The notes under the pieces are model-generated. The model searched no databases and had not been told where the DNA came from. It saw only the letters and a list, made by a program, of their open reading frames with translations. The translations under genes were made by a program, and so were the position numbers. Shown in pieces: positions 25,728 to 35,300 of a DNA stretch of 64,000 nucleotides; position 1 is the first letter of the stretch, and each line of letters opens with the position of its first letter. This DNA is from Xenophilus arseniciresistens (GTDB taxonomy: Bacteria > Pseudomonadota > Gammaproteobacteria > Burkholderiales > Burkholderiaceae_C), in contig NZ_JAQIPB010000011.1 in assembly GCF_028023875.1 (NCBI RefSeq), positions 120,242 through 184,241 of the forward strand, read 5' to 3'.

Positions 25728-28442
25728 ATGAGTGAAATCAGCCGCACAGCCCTTTTCGGCAAGCTGAACCCGCTGGCCTACAAGGCCGTCGAGGGCGCCA
25801 CCGTCTTCTGCAAGATGCGCGGCAATCCCTATGTGGAGCTGGAGCACTGGTTCGCCCAGCTGCTGCAGAACCAGGAAAGCGACCTGCACCGCATCGTGCA
25901 GCACTACGGGCTGGACATCGGCGTGCTGGCCAAGGACGTGACGGCCGCACTCGACCGCCTGCCGCGCGGCGCCACAGCCATCAGCGATTTCTCGCCGCAC
26001 ATCGAGAACGCCATCGAACGTGCCTGGACCTACGCCACCCTGCAGTTCGGCGAGGCGCAGGTGCGCACCGGCTACATCGTGGTGGGCATGCTCAAGACGC
26101 CGGGCCTGCGCAACCCGCTGGTGCAGCTGTCCAGGCAGTTCGAGAAGATCAAGGTCGAGGACCTGGCCGAGAACTTCGCCAAGATCTGCGATGCCTCCTC
26201 GGAATCGAAGATGCGCGCGCAGGACGGCACCGGCATGGGCAGCGGCGACGTGGGCGAGGAAACCGGCGCCATGGCCCCCGCGGCCATGGGCAAGGGCGAT
26301 GCGCTCAAGAAGTTCACCACCGACCTGACCGAACAGGCCCGCAGCGGCAAGATGGACCCGATCGTGGGCCGCGACGACGAGATCCGGCAGGTGGTCGACA
26401 TCCTGATGCGCCGGCGCCAGAACAACCCCATCCTGGTGGGCGAGGCCGGCGTGGGCAAGACGGCGGTGGTCGAAGGCTTTGCGCAGCGCATCGCGCGCGG
26501 CGACGTGCCGCCTGCGCTCAAGGACGTGCGCCTGCTCGCGCTGGACGTGGGCCTGCTGCAGGCCGGCGCCAGCATGAAGGGCGAGTTCGAGCAGCGCCTG
26601 CGCTCGGTGATCGAAGAGGTGCAGGCCAGCGAGAAGCCCATCATCCTGTTCGTGGACGAAACCCACACGCTGGTGGGCGCGGGCGGCCAGGCCGGCACTG
26701 GCGACGCGGCCAACCTGCTCAAGCCCGCGCTGGCGCGTGGCACGCTGCGCACCGTGGGCGCCACCACCTGGGCCGAGTACAAGAAGTACATCGAAAAGGA
26801 CCCGGCGCTCACGCGGCGCTTCCAGAACGTGCAGGTGGACGAGCCCGACGAGCGCAAGGCCATCTTGATGATGCGCGGCGTGGCCAGCACCATGGAAAAG
26901 CACCACCAGGTGCAGATCCTGGACGAGGCGCTGGAAGCGGCCGTGAAGCTGAGCCACCGCTACATTCCCGCGCGCCAGCTGCCCGACAAGAGCGTGAGCC
27001 TGCTGGACACCGCTTGCGCGCGCGTGGCCGTGAGCCTGCATGCCACGCCGGCCGAGGTGGACGACAGCCGCAAGCGCATCGAGTCGCTGGAGACCGAGCA
27101 GCAGATCATCGGCCGCGAAAAAGCCATCGGCATCAACGTGGCCGAGCGCGAGCAGGCCGTGGGCGCCGCGCTGGCCGAGGAGCGCGACCGCCTGGCCACG
27201 CTGGAAGCGCGCTGGGGCCAGGAAAAGACCCTGGTCGATGAGCTGCTGGCCCTGCGTGCCCAGCTGCGCAGCGGCAACCAGCCCGTGGAAGGCACCGGCA
27301 GCACCCTGGAGGCCCAGGCAGCCACCGAGGCGCCGCAGCCCGAGGGCGTGGACCGCGAAGCCGCGCTGGCCCGCCTGCAGCAGGTGCAGACCGAGCTGGG
27401 CGCCCTGCAGGGCGAATCGCCGCTGATCCTGCCCACGGTGGACTACCAGGCCGTGGCGGCCGTGGTGGGCGACTGGACGGGCATTCCCGTGGGCCGCATG
27501 CAGCGCAACGAGATCGAGACCGTGCTCAAGCTGCCCGAGCTGCTGGGCAAGCGCGTGATCGGCCAGGACCACGCGATGGAGATGATCGCCAAGCGCATCC
27601 AGACCTCGCGCGCGGGCCTGGACAACCCGACCAAGCCCATCGGCGTGTTCATGCTGGCCGGCACGTCGGGCGTGGGCAAGACCGAAACCGCCATCGCGCT
27701 GGCCGAGGCGCTGTACGGTGGCGAGCAGAACCTGATCGTCATCAACATGAGCGAGTACCAGGAGGCGCACACCGTCAGCTCGCTCAAGGGTGCGCCTCCG
27801 GGCTACGTGGGCTATGGCGAAGGCGGCGTGCTGACCGAGGCCGTGCGCCGCAAGCCCTACAGCGTGGTGCTGCTGGACGAGGTGGAAAAGGCCCACCCCG
27901 ACGTGCACGAGCTGTTCTTCCAGGTCTTCGACAAGGGCTTCATGGAAGACGGCGAAGGCCGCAGCATCGACTTCAAGAACACGCTGATCCTGCTGACCAC
28001 CAACGCCGGCACCGACATGATCGCCAGCATGTGCAAGGACCCGGAGCTGATGCCCGACCCCGAAGGCATGGCCAAGGCGCTGCGCGAGCCGCTGCTCAAG
28101 ATCTTCCCGCCCGCGCTGCTGGGCCGGCTGGTGGCCATTCCCTACTACCCGCTGTCCGACGAGATGCTGGGCAGCATCGTGCGGCTGCAGCTGGGGCGCA
28201 TCAAGAAGCGCGTGGAAGCGCGCTACAAGATCCCCTTCGAGTACGGCGACGACGTGGTCAAGCTGGTGGTGAGCCGCTGCACCGAAAGCGAATCGGGCGG
28301 CCGCATGATCGACGCCATCCTCACCAACACCATGCTCCCCGACATCAGCCGCGAGTTCCTCAACCGCATGATGGAAGGCAAGCCGATCGGCTCGGTGCAG
28401 GTGTCCACCAACGATCAGGGCTTCGTCTACAGCTTCGGCTGA
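25728..28442 (+). CDS. tssH: T6SS sheath-recycling ATPase TssH (ClpV)
   Basis: A 904-residue Clp/Hsp100-type AAA+ unfoldase that disassembles contracted TssBC sheath. The Clp N domain starts SRTALFGKLNPLAYKAVEGA. The first AAA+ domain has Walker A GEAGVGKTAV (about 238-247), Walker B ILFVDETH and sensor GATTWAEYKKY. A middle coiled-coil region (about 445-590) includes IGREKAIGINVAEREQAVGA. The second AAA+ domain has Walker A GTSGVGKTET (about 645-654) and Walker B VVLLDEVEKAHPD. All key residues are intact. It follows tssG by 44 bases and precedes vgrG1. Confidence 0.97.
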   Translation: MSEISRTALFGKLNPLAYKAVEGATVFCKMRGNPYVELEHWFAQLLQNQESDLHRIVQHYGLDIGVLAKDVTAALDRLPRGATAISDFSPHIENAIERAWTYATLQFGEAQVRTGYIVVGMLKTPGLRNPLVQLSRQFEKIKVEDLAENFAKICDASSESKMRAQDGTGMGSGDVGEETGAMAPAAMGKGDALKKFTTDLTEQARSGKMDPIVGRDDEIRQVVDILMRRRQNNPILVGEAGVGKTAVVEGFAQRIARGDVPPALKDVRLLALDVGLLQAGASMKGEFEQRLRSVIEEVQASEKPIILFVDETHTLVGAGGQAGTGDAANLLKPALARGTLRTVGATTWAEYKKYIEKDPALTRRFQNVQVDEPDERKAILMMRGVASTMEKHHQVQILDEALEAAVKLSHRYIPARQLPDKSVSLLDTACARVAVSLHATPAEVDDSRKRIESLETEQQIIGREKAIGINVAEREQAVGAALAEERDRLATLEARWGQEKTLVDELLALRAQLRSGNQPVEGTGSTLEAQAATEAPQPEGVDREAALARLQQVQTELGALQGESPLILPTVDYQAVAAVVGDWTGIPVGRMQRNEIETVLKLPELLGKRVIGQDHAMEMIAKRIQTSRAGLDNPTKPIGVFMLAGTSGVGKTETAIALAEALYGGEQNLIVINMSEYQEAHTVSSLKGAPPGYVGYGEGGVLTEAVRRKPYSVVLLDEVEKAHPDVHELFFQVFDKGFMEDGEGRSIDFKNTLILLTTNAGTDMIASMCKDPELMPDPEGMAKALREPLLKIFPPALLGRLVAIPYYPLSDEMLGSIVRLQLGRIKKRVEARYKIPFEYGDDVVKLVVSRCTESESGGRMIDAILTNTMLPDISREFLNRMMEGKPIGSVQVSTNDQGFVYSFG

Positions 28443-28520
28443 GCGGCGGTGGGCGCAGGCGGCTGCCAAATCCGGCGCCGCCAATCGTCCTGATGCGTGA
28501 CCGGCAACCTGGGCAATGCC

Positions 28521-31460
28521 ATGGCAGACGAATTCGACTTCGAGATCAAGAGCGACTCCCCCGCGGCGGACGAGTTGATGTTCTGGCGCGTGACGGGCCA
28601 CGAGGGCCTGTCGCGCCCGTCCCTGTACGAGCTGAACGTGCTGTCCAAGAACGAGCGGCTGGACGCCAAGGACATCCTGGGCCGCAGCTTCGACGTGGTG
28701 ATCCAGTTCCTGGACCCGGACGGCACGCGCCACGAGCGGCACTGCCACGGCTTTGCGGTGCGCTTCTCGCGCCTGGGCGCGGTCGGGCGGCTGTTCGAAT
28801 ACCGCATCCAGCTGCGCTCGTGGTTCTGGCTGCTGCAAAAGCGTCGCAACTCGCGCATCCTGCAGGACAAGCCCGTGCTCGACGTGCTCAACGCGGTGTT
28901 CGACGACAGCCCGATCTCGCGCGTCAAGAAGCTCAAGACCGACGGCGTGATCGGCGTGCATCCGCCACGGCGCTACTGCGTGCAGCACCAGGAAAGCGAC
29001 TACAGCTACCTGTCGCGCCTGATGGAGGAAGAGGGCATCTACTACTGGTTCGATGCCCATGACGCGCCCGGCACCATGATGCTGGCCGACAGCAGCGCGG
29101 TGGCGCACCAGAAGCTGCCGGTCACCACCAGCCTGCTCTACCGGCCCGAAAGCGGCACCGAGGGGCGCTTCAACGAGATCACGCGCTGGGTGGCCGAGCG
29201 CCGTTTCGACACCGGCAAGCACGATGCGCGCGACAGCAACTTCAAGACCATCCGCCAGACCCTGGGCGCGCAGGTGGACGCCACCGACAACCACGAACTG
29301 GCCGACTTCGAGGACTTCGAGTTCCCCGGCGGCTACTTCACGGCCGGCGGGGCCGAAGACACGGCCAAGATCCGCGGCGACGAGCTGACGGCAAGGCGCG
29401 ACCGCCACTGGGCGCTGACCCAGTGGCCCGACGTGGCCGTAGGCCGGCAGTTCAAGTTCGAGAACGACCCGGACGGCACGCGCAACGGCGAATACCTGAT
29501 CGCGGGCTGCACCTTCGTGGCCACCCACCCGGGCTACGAAAGCCTGGCGCAGGGCGAGCGTCCGTTCTCGGCCACGCCCTGGCAGCTGCTGGCCGAAACC
29601 CTGGCCGACGACGCGATCAACCACGACTCGCAGGCCATGATGCGCGACCTGATGGCCCAGACGCCGGCCCTGGCCACGCTGGGCCCCGGGCATTCGGCCT
29701 TCCTGTTGACGCTGCTGCCGGCCGACATGCCTTTCAGGCCGCCGCGCCTGACGCCGCAGGTGCGCATGCCCGGGCCGCAGAGCGCCATCGTGGTCGGCGC
29801 GGCCGGCAAGGAGATCGACACCGACGCCTTCGGCCGCGTGAAGGTCCACTTCCACTGGGACCGCTACGGCAAGAGCAACGAGAAGTCCACCTGCTGGGTG
29901 CGCGTGTCGCAGCCCTGGGGCGGCAAGGGCTGGGGCGGCTACTTCATCCCGCGCATCGGCCAGGAGGTGATCGTCGACTTCCTCAACGGCGACCCGAACC
30001 GGCCCGTGGTGGTGGGCCGCGTCTACAACAGCGACCAGCCCATTCCCTACCAGTCACCCACCCAGAGCGGCTTCAAGACCCGCTCCACGCCCGGCGGCGA
30101 CTCCACGAACTACAACGAGATCATGTTCGAGGACAAGAAGGGCGAGGAGAACATCAACATCCACGCCGAGCGCAACATGAGCACCTCGGTGGAGTGGGAC
30201 CAGACGCTGGCGGTCTCGCACGACCGCACGTCCACCATCGACAACGACGACACGCTGGTCGTGTACGGCCACCGCAAGACCGAGATCAGCAAGACGCTGC
30301 TGCAGGCCGTGGCCGACAAGGTCACTTTTGACTACCGCAACGGCGAGCTCAAGACGGTCGACAAGGGGCTGACCGAGTTCATCTACGACTACCGCAACAT
30401 CAAGGTCGATGGCTGGCGCCATGAAGACGTGACGGGCCTGGCTTCCACCCAGGCCGGCGACTCGAGCAACAACGTCAACGGCGCCTACCAGCTGATGGCG
30501 CGCGACGTGGTGGTGATCGGCACGGCGACCATGGGCCTGTCGACGCCGGCCTTCACGGCGCATGGCGAGAGCACCGTCAAACTCACTTCCGGTGGCAGCT
30601 TCGACACCGGCGCGACGGGGGCCTACAAGGGCACGGCGGCCAGCTTCAAGTTCGTCACCAGCGGCAACTTCGACCGCACCATCGCAGGCGAAGCCAACGA
30701 TTGCATCCTGGGCAAAAACTCCAACGCCTACATCGGCATGGCCTCGGACTTCAACGTGGCCCTGGCGCGCAGCACCTTCATCGGCATGCAGCTGGACAAC
30801 ACGCTCGCGGTGTCGATCTCCAACTTCGTGGGCGCCAAGCTCGAGAACGAGGCGGCCATCGACCTCAAGTCCATCGGGGCGGCCAAGGTGGAGCAGGCGC
30901 CCGTGCGCATGGCGCAGGCCGCCGCCCACCTGGTGCAGCCGGGTGCCGGCGGTGGCGGCGCAGGCGGCGCCGGCACCGCCGCCGCCGGCCCGATGACCGT
31001 GGGCCAGGGCCTGTCCATTGCCTTCGGTGCCATCGGCATCGGGGCCGGCGTGTATGACTTCACCGAGGCGCTGAGCTCGTACGACACCGCCATCACGGAC
31101 CTGCGCGATGCCGGCTTCCCCGAAATGGCCCGGCTGGCGGCCACCCGGCGCAACCAGCTGGCGGCCGCAGGGCTGCTGGCCGCTGGCGGGCTCGGCGGTG
31201 CGGTGGGCGCGGGCGTCGTGGCCAGCGTCGTCGCCGGCACCTCGGGCCTGAGCGGAGCGGACCCGAACGCAGCACCTGCGGGTGGCGGCGCATCGTCGGC
31301 GGGCGGTGCGGACGGCGCGTCGGGCGGCAGCGGCTCCAGTGGCGGCGGCGCGGGCGGCGGCGGTGGTGGCGGAGACGGCGGAGATGGCGGCGGGGGCGGC
31401 TTCAGCGGCGGCGGTGGCGGTCGGTCGGGCGGCGGCGGCGCTTCGGGCTCCACCCTCTGA
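28521..31460 (+). CDS. vgrG: VgrG spike protein 1 (TssI) with glycine-rich C-terminal extension
   Basis: A 979-residue trimeric spike protein. The ATG at 28521 (MADEFDFEIKSDSP) is preferred over an upstream GTG at 28497 because it matches the start of vgrG2. The gp27-like hub covers about residues 10-400 (SWFWLLQKRRNSRILQDKPV, QHQESDYSYLSRLMEEEGIY). The gp5 OB-fold lies at about 420-520 (FGRVKVHFHWDRY, GWGGYFIPRIGQEVIVDFLN). The beta-helix needle carries STSVEWDQTLAVSHDRTSTI. Beyond about 793 there is an extension with hydrophobic Ala/Gly segments (AAGLLAAGGLGGAVGAGVV) and an almost pure Gly/Ser/Asp tail. It shares long near-identical stretches with vgrG2 in the hub. Confidence 0.93.
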   Translation: MADEFDFEIKSDSPAADELMFWRVTGHEGLSRPSLYELNVLSKNERLDAKDILGRSFDVVIQFLDPDGTRHERHCHGFAVRFSRLGAVGRLFEYRIQLRSWFWLLQKRRNSRILQDKPVLDVLNAVFDDSPISRVKKLKTDGVIGVHPPRRYCVQHQESDYSYLSRLMEEEGIYYWFDAHDAPGTMMLADSSAVAHQKLPVTTSLLYRPESGTEGRFNEITRWVAERRFDTGKHDARDSNFKTIRQTLGAQVDATDNHELADFEDFEFPGGYFTAGGAEDTAKIRGDELTARRDRHWALTQWPDVAVGRQFKFENDPDGTRNGEYLIAGCTFVATHPGYESLAQGERPFSATPWQLLAETLADDAINHDSQAMMRDLMAQTPALATLGPGHSAFLLTLLPADMPFRPPRLTPQVRMPGPQSAIVVGAAGKEIDTDAFGRVKVHFHWDRYGKSNEKSTCWVRVSQPWGGKGWGGYFIPRIGQEVIVDFLNGDPNRPVVVGRVYNSDQPIPYQSPTQSGFKTRSTPGGDSTNYNEIMFEDKKGEENINIHAERNMSTSVEWDQTLAVSHDRTSTIDNDDTLVVYGHRKTEISKTLLQAVADKVTFDYRNGELKTVDKGLTEFIYDYRNIKVDGWRHEDVTGLASTQAGDSSNNVNGAYQLMARDVVVIGTATMGLSTPAFTAHGESTVKLTSGGSFDTGATGAYKGTAASFKFVTSGNFDRTIAGEANDCILGKNSNAYIGMASDFNVALARSTFIGMQLDNTLAVSISNFVGAKLENEAAIDLKSIGAAKVEQAPVRMAQAAAHLVQPGAGGGGAGGAGTAAAGPMTVGQGLSIAFGAIGIGAGVYDFTEALSSYDTAITDLRDAGFPEMARLAATRRNQLAAAGLLAAGGLGGAVGAGVVASVVAGTSGLSGADPNAAPAGGGASSAGGADGASGGSGSSGGGAGGGGGGGDGGDGGGGGFSGGGGGRSGGGGASGSTL

Positions 31461-31511
31461 TGCGCGCGACCCAGGCGCCCAAGGCGCATTGAGACCAAGG
31501 CCAGCGTTCCG

Positions 31512-34202
31512 ATGCAAGTCTTCAAACCCATGCAGCTGGGCCTGTCCACCAGGCCGATGGAGCACCGAAAGCGATTCGGCCTGTGCGTGTCGGCGCTGCT
31601 GCACTTTCCGTTCACCGAGGCCGCACAGGCCTCGCCGACCTTGTGGACCGACATGTCGCTGTGGAACTTCCTGGCCACCGACATGCCCGAAGGGCCGCTG
31701 CTCGATGAAGGCGTGGCCAAGCTCACGCCCGAGTTCCTGGTCCATGGCCATGCCTATGCGCCGCGCGAGGCCGATGGCTCGCCCGGCCGGCGCTGCGCCG
31801 TGCGGGTGCGCCTGGCCGGGGTCGAAAAGACGCTGGCCGTCTCGGGCGACCGGGCCTGGGTGGACGGCCAGGCCACCGAGCCCGCGCCCTTCGAGCGCAT
31901 GCCGCTGAGCTGGGACCGCGCCTATGGCGGCGCCGACTTCCCGAACAACCCGCTGGGCCGCGGCCGTGCCCCCCAGCCGCAGGCCGACGGCCGCCTGCTG
32001 CGCCTGGCGCCCAACGTCGAGTACATCCGGCAACGCCAGAGCCGGCCCGACGAAGCCGTGCCGCCCGCGGGCCTGGGCCGCATTGATCCGATGTGGCCGC
32101 AGCGCGCGCGCTTTCGCGGCACCTACGACGAGAACTACCTCAAGGACCATTCGCCGGGCTTCGCGCCGGACCTGGACTGGAAGTTCTTCAACCTCGCCCC
32201 CGAAGACCAGTGGCTGCCCGCGCCGCTGGCGGGTGACGAGCCTTTCGACCTGCACCACCTGCACCCGGGCCGCCCGCACATCCAGGGCCGGCTGCCGGGC
32301 TTCGTGGCGCGCGTGTTCGCGCAGTACCGGCCCGAGAGCCCGGGCGCCGAGCCCAAGCTGCGCGAAGTGCCGCTGCGCCTGAGCACGGTGTGGTTCTTCC
32401 CGCATGCCGAGCGCGGCGCGCTGATCTTCCAGGGCCTGGCCGAAGTCCAGGAGGACGACGGCAGCGACATCATCGGCCTGATGGGCGCGGTGGAGCGCCT
32501 GGGCGAGCGCCGCGACGACGAACATTACCGGCAGGCCTGGGAGCGCCGCACGGACCCGAAGGACGGTGGCCTGCACGCACTGCGCGAATCCGACCTGCTG
32601 CCCGACGGGCTGGTGCCGCTGGACCCGGAGTTCGAGGCCAGCAAGGCTTCGCTGGCGGTGCAGGGCCTGCAGGGCGAGGCGCAGCGCCGGCGTGCCGAGC
32701 TGATCGTGGAAGACGCGCGCGCCCAGGCCGTGGCGGCCGGCAAGGACCCCGACGCCATGGGCCTGCGCATGCCCGAGGCCGAAGCGCCGCCCACGCTGGA
32801 GAACCTGGCCGACTACGCGCAGGCCAAACGGCTGGAGGCGGCCAAGGATCACCGCGAGGCGCTGGAAGCCGCGGCGCGGCAGATCCTGGCGGCCGAAGAG
32901 GAGCTCCAGCGCCAGGGCATGGCGCCGCCGCCGCCGCACCGCGGCCCGCCCGTGCTGCGCGGCGCGCAGCAGTTCGGCGAGCTGCGCCAGCAGATGACCG
33001 GCGGCCAGCCGCCCACGCCCGAGCAGGCCAGGGAGCTGGCCGAGCTGCAGCGCAAGTTCGTGGAGCTGGAGCGCGCGCAGCGCTTCGAGTACCAGCAGAG
33101 CGCGCACATGCAGCCGCCCGCGCCGCGCATGCCGCCCGAGCAGGCCGTTTCGCTGCGTGCCGAGCTCGCACGCGCGCACCAGCGTGCGCAGGAGCCGGCG
33201 AACCAGGGCCACCCCAATCCCATGCTGCTGCTGGACCTGACCGGCGCAGACCTGTCGGGCCTGGACCTGCGCGGCGCCCAGCTGCCGGGGGCCTGGCTCG
33301 AAAGCGCGGATCTGCGCGGCGCCAACCTCAGCGGCGCCAACCTCGACGGCGCGGTGCTGGCCCATGCCGATTTGCGCGGTGCGATCCTGATCGGCTGCTC
33401 GCTGCGGGCCGCGAACCTGGGCCGGGCGCAGCTGGAAGGCGCGGTCTTCGACCGGAGCAACCTCTCGCGTGCCATCTTCATGCACACCCGCGTCGACCAG
33501 GTGCAGATGCGCGGCGTGCAGCTGGGCGGCGTCAACCTGCTCGAAAGCGAGTGGGGCCAGGTGGACGCGACCGACGCCCATGCGGTGGACGTGAACTTCA
33601 CGAAGCTCGACCTGTCGCGCTGCACCTGGGACGGCGCACAACTGGCCGGCGCCAACTTTCTCGAATGCACGCTCAAGGGCGCGAGCTTCGTGCGGGCCGA
33701 CCTGAGCAGCGCCAACTTCGTGACCTGCCAGGCCCAGGGCCTGCGCGCGCCGGGCGCGCGGCTGCGCGGCGCCACCTTCGTGGAGCGCACCGACATCAGC
33801 GGCTGCGACCTGCGCAGCGCCGATTGCGCGCAGACCAACTTCGGCGGCATGGCGCTGCGCGGCGCGCGCCTGGAGCAGGCGCAGCTCACCGGCGCCAACC
33901 TGCGCCTGGCCGACCTGACCGACGCGGACCTGACCCATGCGGTGGCCATCGGCGCGCTGCTGGCGCGCGCGCGCATGGTGCGCGTGAAGGCGCGCGGCGC
34001 CAACTTCATGAACGCCGTGCTGCAGAACGCCGACCTGCGCAGTGCAGACCTGGGCGCAAGCAACCTGCACGCGGCCGACCTTTCGCGCGTGCGGCTGGAC
34101 ACGGCCACCTCCATCGACGGCGCGCTCATCACGCGCACGCGCATCCATCCGCGGCTCACGCCCGAGCAGCAGGCCGCGCACGCCCAGGCAGACCCCGCAT
34201 GA
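31512..34202 (+). CDS. DUF2169 protein fused to pentapeptide repeats
   Basis: An 896-residue protein. The N-terminal DUF2169 domain (about 1-340) shows RMPLSWDRAYGGADFPNNPL, NVEYIRQRQSRPDEAVPPAG and RGTYDENYLKDHSPGFAPDL. A charged Gln/Glu/Ala-rich linker (about 400-560, probable coiled coil) follows. The C-terminal half (about 570-880) is made of pentapeptide repeats of the A(D/N)LxG kind, such as ADLRGANLSGANLDGAVLAH, which fold as a right-handed beta-helix. DUF2169 proteins act as adaptors or chaperones that load DUF4150 PAAR-type effectors on VgrG; that role is inferred here from its place between vgrG1 and a DUF4150 gene. The repeat half may mimic or extend the spike. The stop overlaps the next start (ATGA). 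Confidence 0.85.
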   Translation: MQVFKPMQLGLSTRPMEHRKRFGLCVSALLHFPFTEAAQASPTLWTDMSLWNFLATDMPEGPLLDEGVAKLTPEFLVHGHAYAPREADGSPGRRCAVRVRLAGVEKTLAVSGDRAWVDGQATEPAPFERMPLSWDRAYGGADFPNNPLGRGRAPQPQADGRLLRLAPNVEYIRQRQSRPDEAVPPAGLGRIDPMWPQRARFRGTYDENYLKDHSPGFAPDLDWKFFNLAPEDQWLPAPLAGDEPFDLHHLHPGRPHIQGRLPGFVARVFAQYRPESPGAEPKLREVPLRLSTVWFFPHAERGALIFQGLAEVQEDDGSDIIGLMGAVERLGERRDDEHYRQAWERRTDPKDGGLHALRESDLLPDGLVPLDPEFEASKASLAVQGLQGEAQRRRAELIVEDARAQAVAAGKDPDAMGLRMPEAEAPPTLENLADYAQAKRLEAAKDHREALEAAARQILAAEEELQRQGMAPPPPHRGPPVLRGAQQFGELRQQMTGGQPPTPEQARELAELQRKFVELERAQRFEYQQSAHMQPPAPRMPPEQAVSLRAELARAHQRAQEPANQGHPNPMLLLDLTGADLSGLDLRGAQLPGAWLESADLRGANLSGANLDGAVLAHADLRGAILIGCSLRAANLGRAQLEGAVFDRSNLSRAIFMHTRVDQVQMRGVQLGGVNLLESEWGQVDATDAHAVDVNFTKLDLSRCTWDGAQLAGANFLECTLKGASFVRADLSSANFVTCQAQGLRAPGARLRGATFVERTDISGCDLRSADCAQTNFGGMALRGARLEQAQLTGANLRLADLTDADLTHAVAIGALLARARMVRVKARGANFMNAVLQNADLRSADLGASNLHAADLSRVRLDTATSIDGALITRTRIHPRLTPEQQAAHAQADPA

Positions 34203-35254
34203 AGCCCCAGACCCTGGCCCTGGCGGTCCACTTCGGCGAGCCCATCGCGCAGCGCAGCCTGCGCGGCGGCCGCTTTGCCAGCCTGCCGCTGCCCGGCGCG
34301 GTGTTCACCGAGGTCGACTTCACCGACGCGGACTTTCGCGAGGCCGACCTGCGCGAAGCGGTGTTCGACCGCTGCGACCTGAGCCGCGCCAACTTCCAGG
34401 GCGCCCAGCTGCGCGGCGCCACCTTCCATCGCTGCCCGGGCCCCAACCTGCAGATGACCGGCGCCCACCTGCACAAGGCCAGCGTGCTCGAATGCGACTG
34501 GCCCGGCCTGCGCGCGCTCGAGGCCGACCTGAGCCTGGCCACGCTCCAGGCCAGCAAGCTGCATGGCGCCGACCTGCGCCAGACCCGGCTGGACGGCGTG
34601 AACTGGCTGAGCTGCGACCTGTCGGGCGCCAGCTTCCAGTCGGCCGTGGTGAGCTACGGCATCGTCTCGGACTGCGCGCTGGCCCAGGTGAGCTGGGAGG
34701 GCGCGCAGTTCAAGCGCTTCGTGTTCCGCAATGCCGACCTCGCGGGACGCAGCTTCGCGGGCCAGACGCTGGAGCAATGCCAGTTCATGGCCTGCGACCT
34801 GCGCGGGGCCGACTTCAGCGAAGCCTCGGTGGGCGGCTGCAGCTTCCAGGGCGCCGCGCTCGAAGGCGCATCGTTCGTGCGCGCGAAGGCGCAGCAGGCG
34901 CTGTTCCCGCAGGCGCAGGGCGCCGGCGTGCGCTTTGCCGGCGCCGACCTGAGCCAGGGCATCTTTGCCAGCGCCCAGCTGCCGGGCGCGGACTTCAGCG
35001 GCGCCAGGCTGGTGCAGGCCTTCCTCGGCCAGGCGGTGCTGCCGCGCGCGAAGTTCGTGCAGGCCGACCTGACTTATGCCGACGCCTCGCAGGCCGACCT
35101 GCGCGGCGCCGACTTCAAGGACGCCACCGTGTTCCGGCTGCGCCTGCACCGGGCCGATGTGCGCGAGGCCGCGCTGCCGGCGCAGTCGAGCGCCCTGGGC
35201 GACGAGCCCGACCAGCGCGCGGCCGAGCAATGGCAGCCGCCCCCTCTTGTTTGA
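34199..35254 (+). CDS. Pentapeptide-repeat protein
   Basis: A 351-residue protein almost wholly made of pentapeptide repeats, such as DFTDADFREADLREAVFDRC, SRANFQGAQLRGATF and ADLRGADFKDATVF. It is predicted to be a rod-like quadrilateral beta-helix. No signal peptide or membrane segment is seen. It starts inside the stop codon of the DUF2169-pentapeptide gene and resembles that protein's C-terminal half, which suggests duplication. Both probably serve the vgrG1 cargo module. Whether it is an adaptor, a secreted part or a protective protein cannot be decided from sequence. Confidence 0.85.
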   Translation: MKPQTLALAVHFGEPIAQRSLRGGRFASLPLPGAVFTEVDFTDADFREADLREAVFDRCDLSRANFQGAQLRGATFHRCPGPNLQMTGAHLHKASVLECDWPGLRALEADLSLATLQASKLHGADLRQTRLDGVNWLSCDLSGASFQSAVVSYGIVSDCALAQVSWEGAQFKRFVFRNADLAGRSFAGQTLEQCQFMACDLRGADFSEASVGGCSFQGAALEGASFVRAKAQQALFPQAQGAGVRFAGADLSQGIFASAQLPGADFSGARLVQAFLGQAVLPRAKFVQADLTYADASQADLRGADFKDATVFRLRLHRADVREAALPAQSSALGDEPDQRAAEQWQPPPLV

Positions 35255-35300
35255 AAACGCCACCGATCAGCCGTCCTCTCCACACAGGAAGCGACCTCCC

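Noticed and set aside
25698..29855. Long minus-strand open frame (about 1385 codons) opposite tssH and vgrG1.
   Set aside because: Antisense shadow of tssH and vgrG1, with no recognisable domain and His/Gln/Ala bias.
30054..34181. Long minus-strand open frame opposite vgrG1 and the pentapeptide region.
   Set aside because: The apparent repeats (VGAAQV-like) are the reverse-strand reading of pentapeptide repeats, not a real protein.
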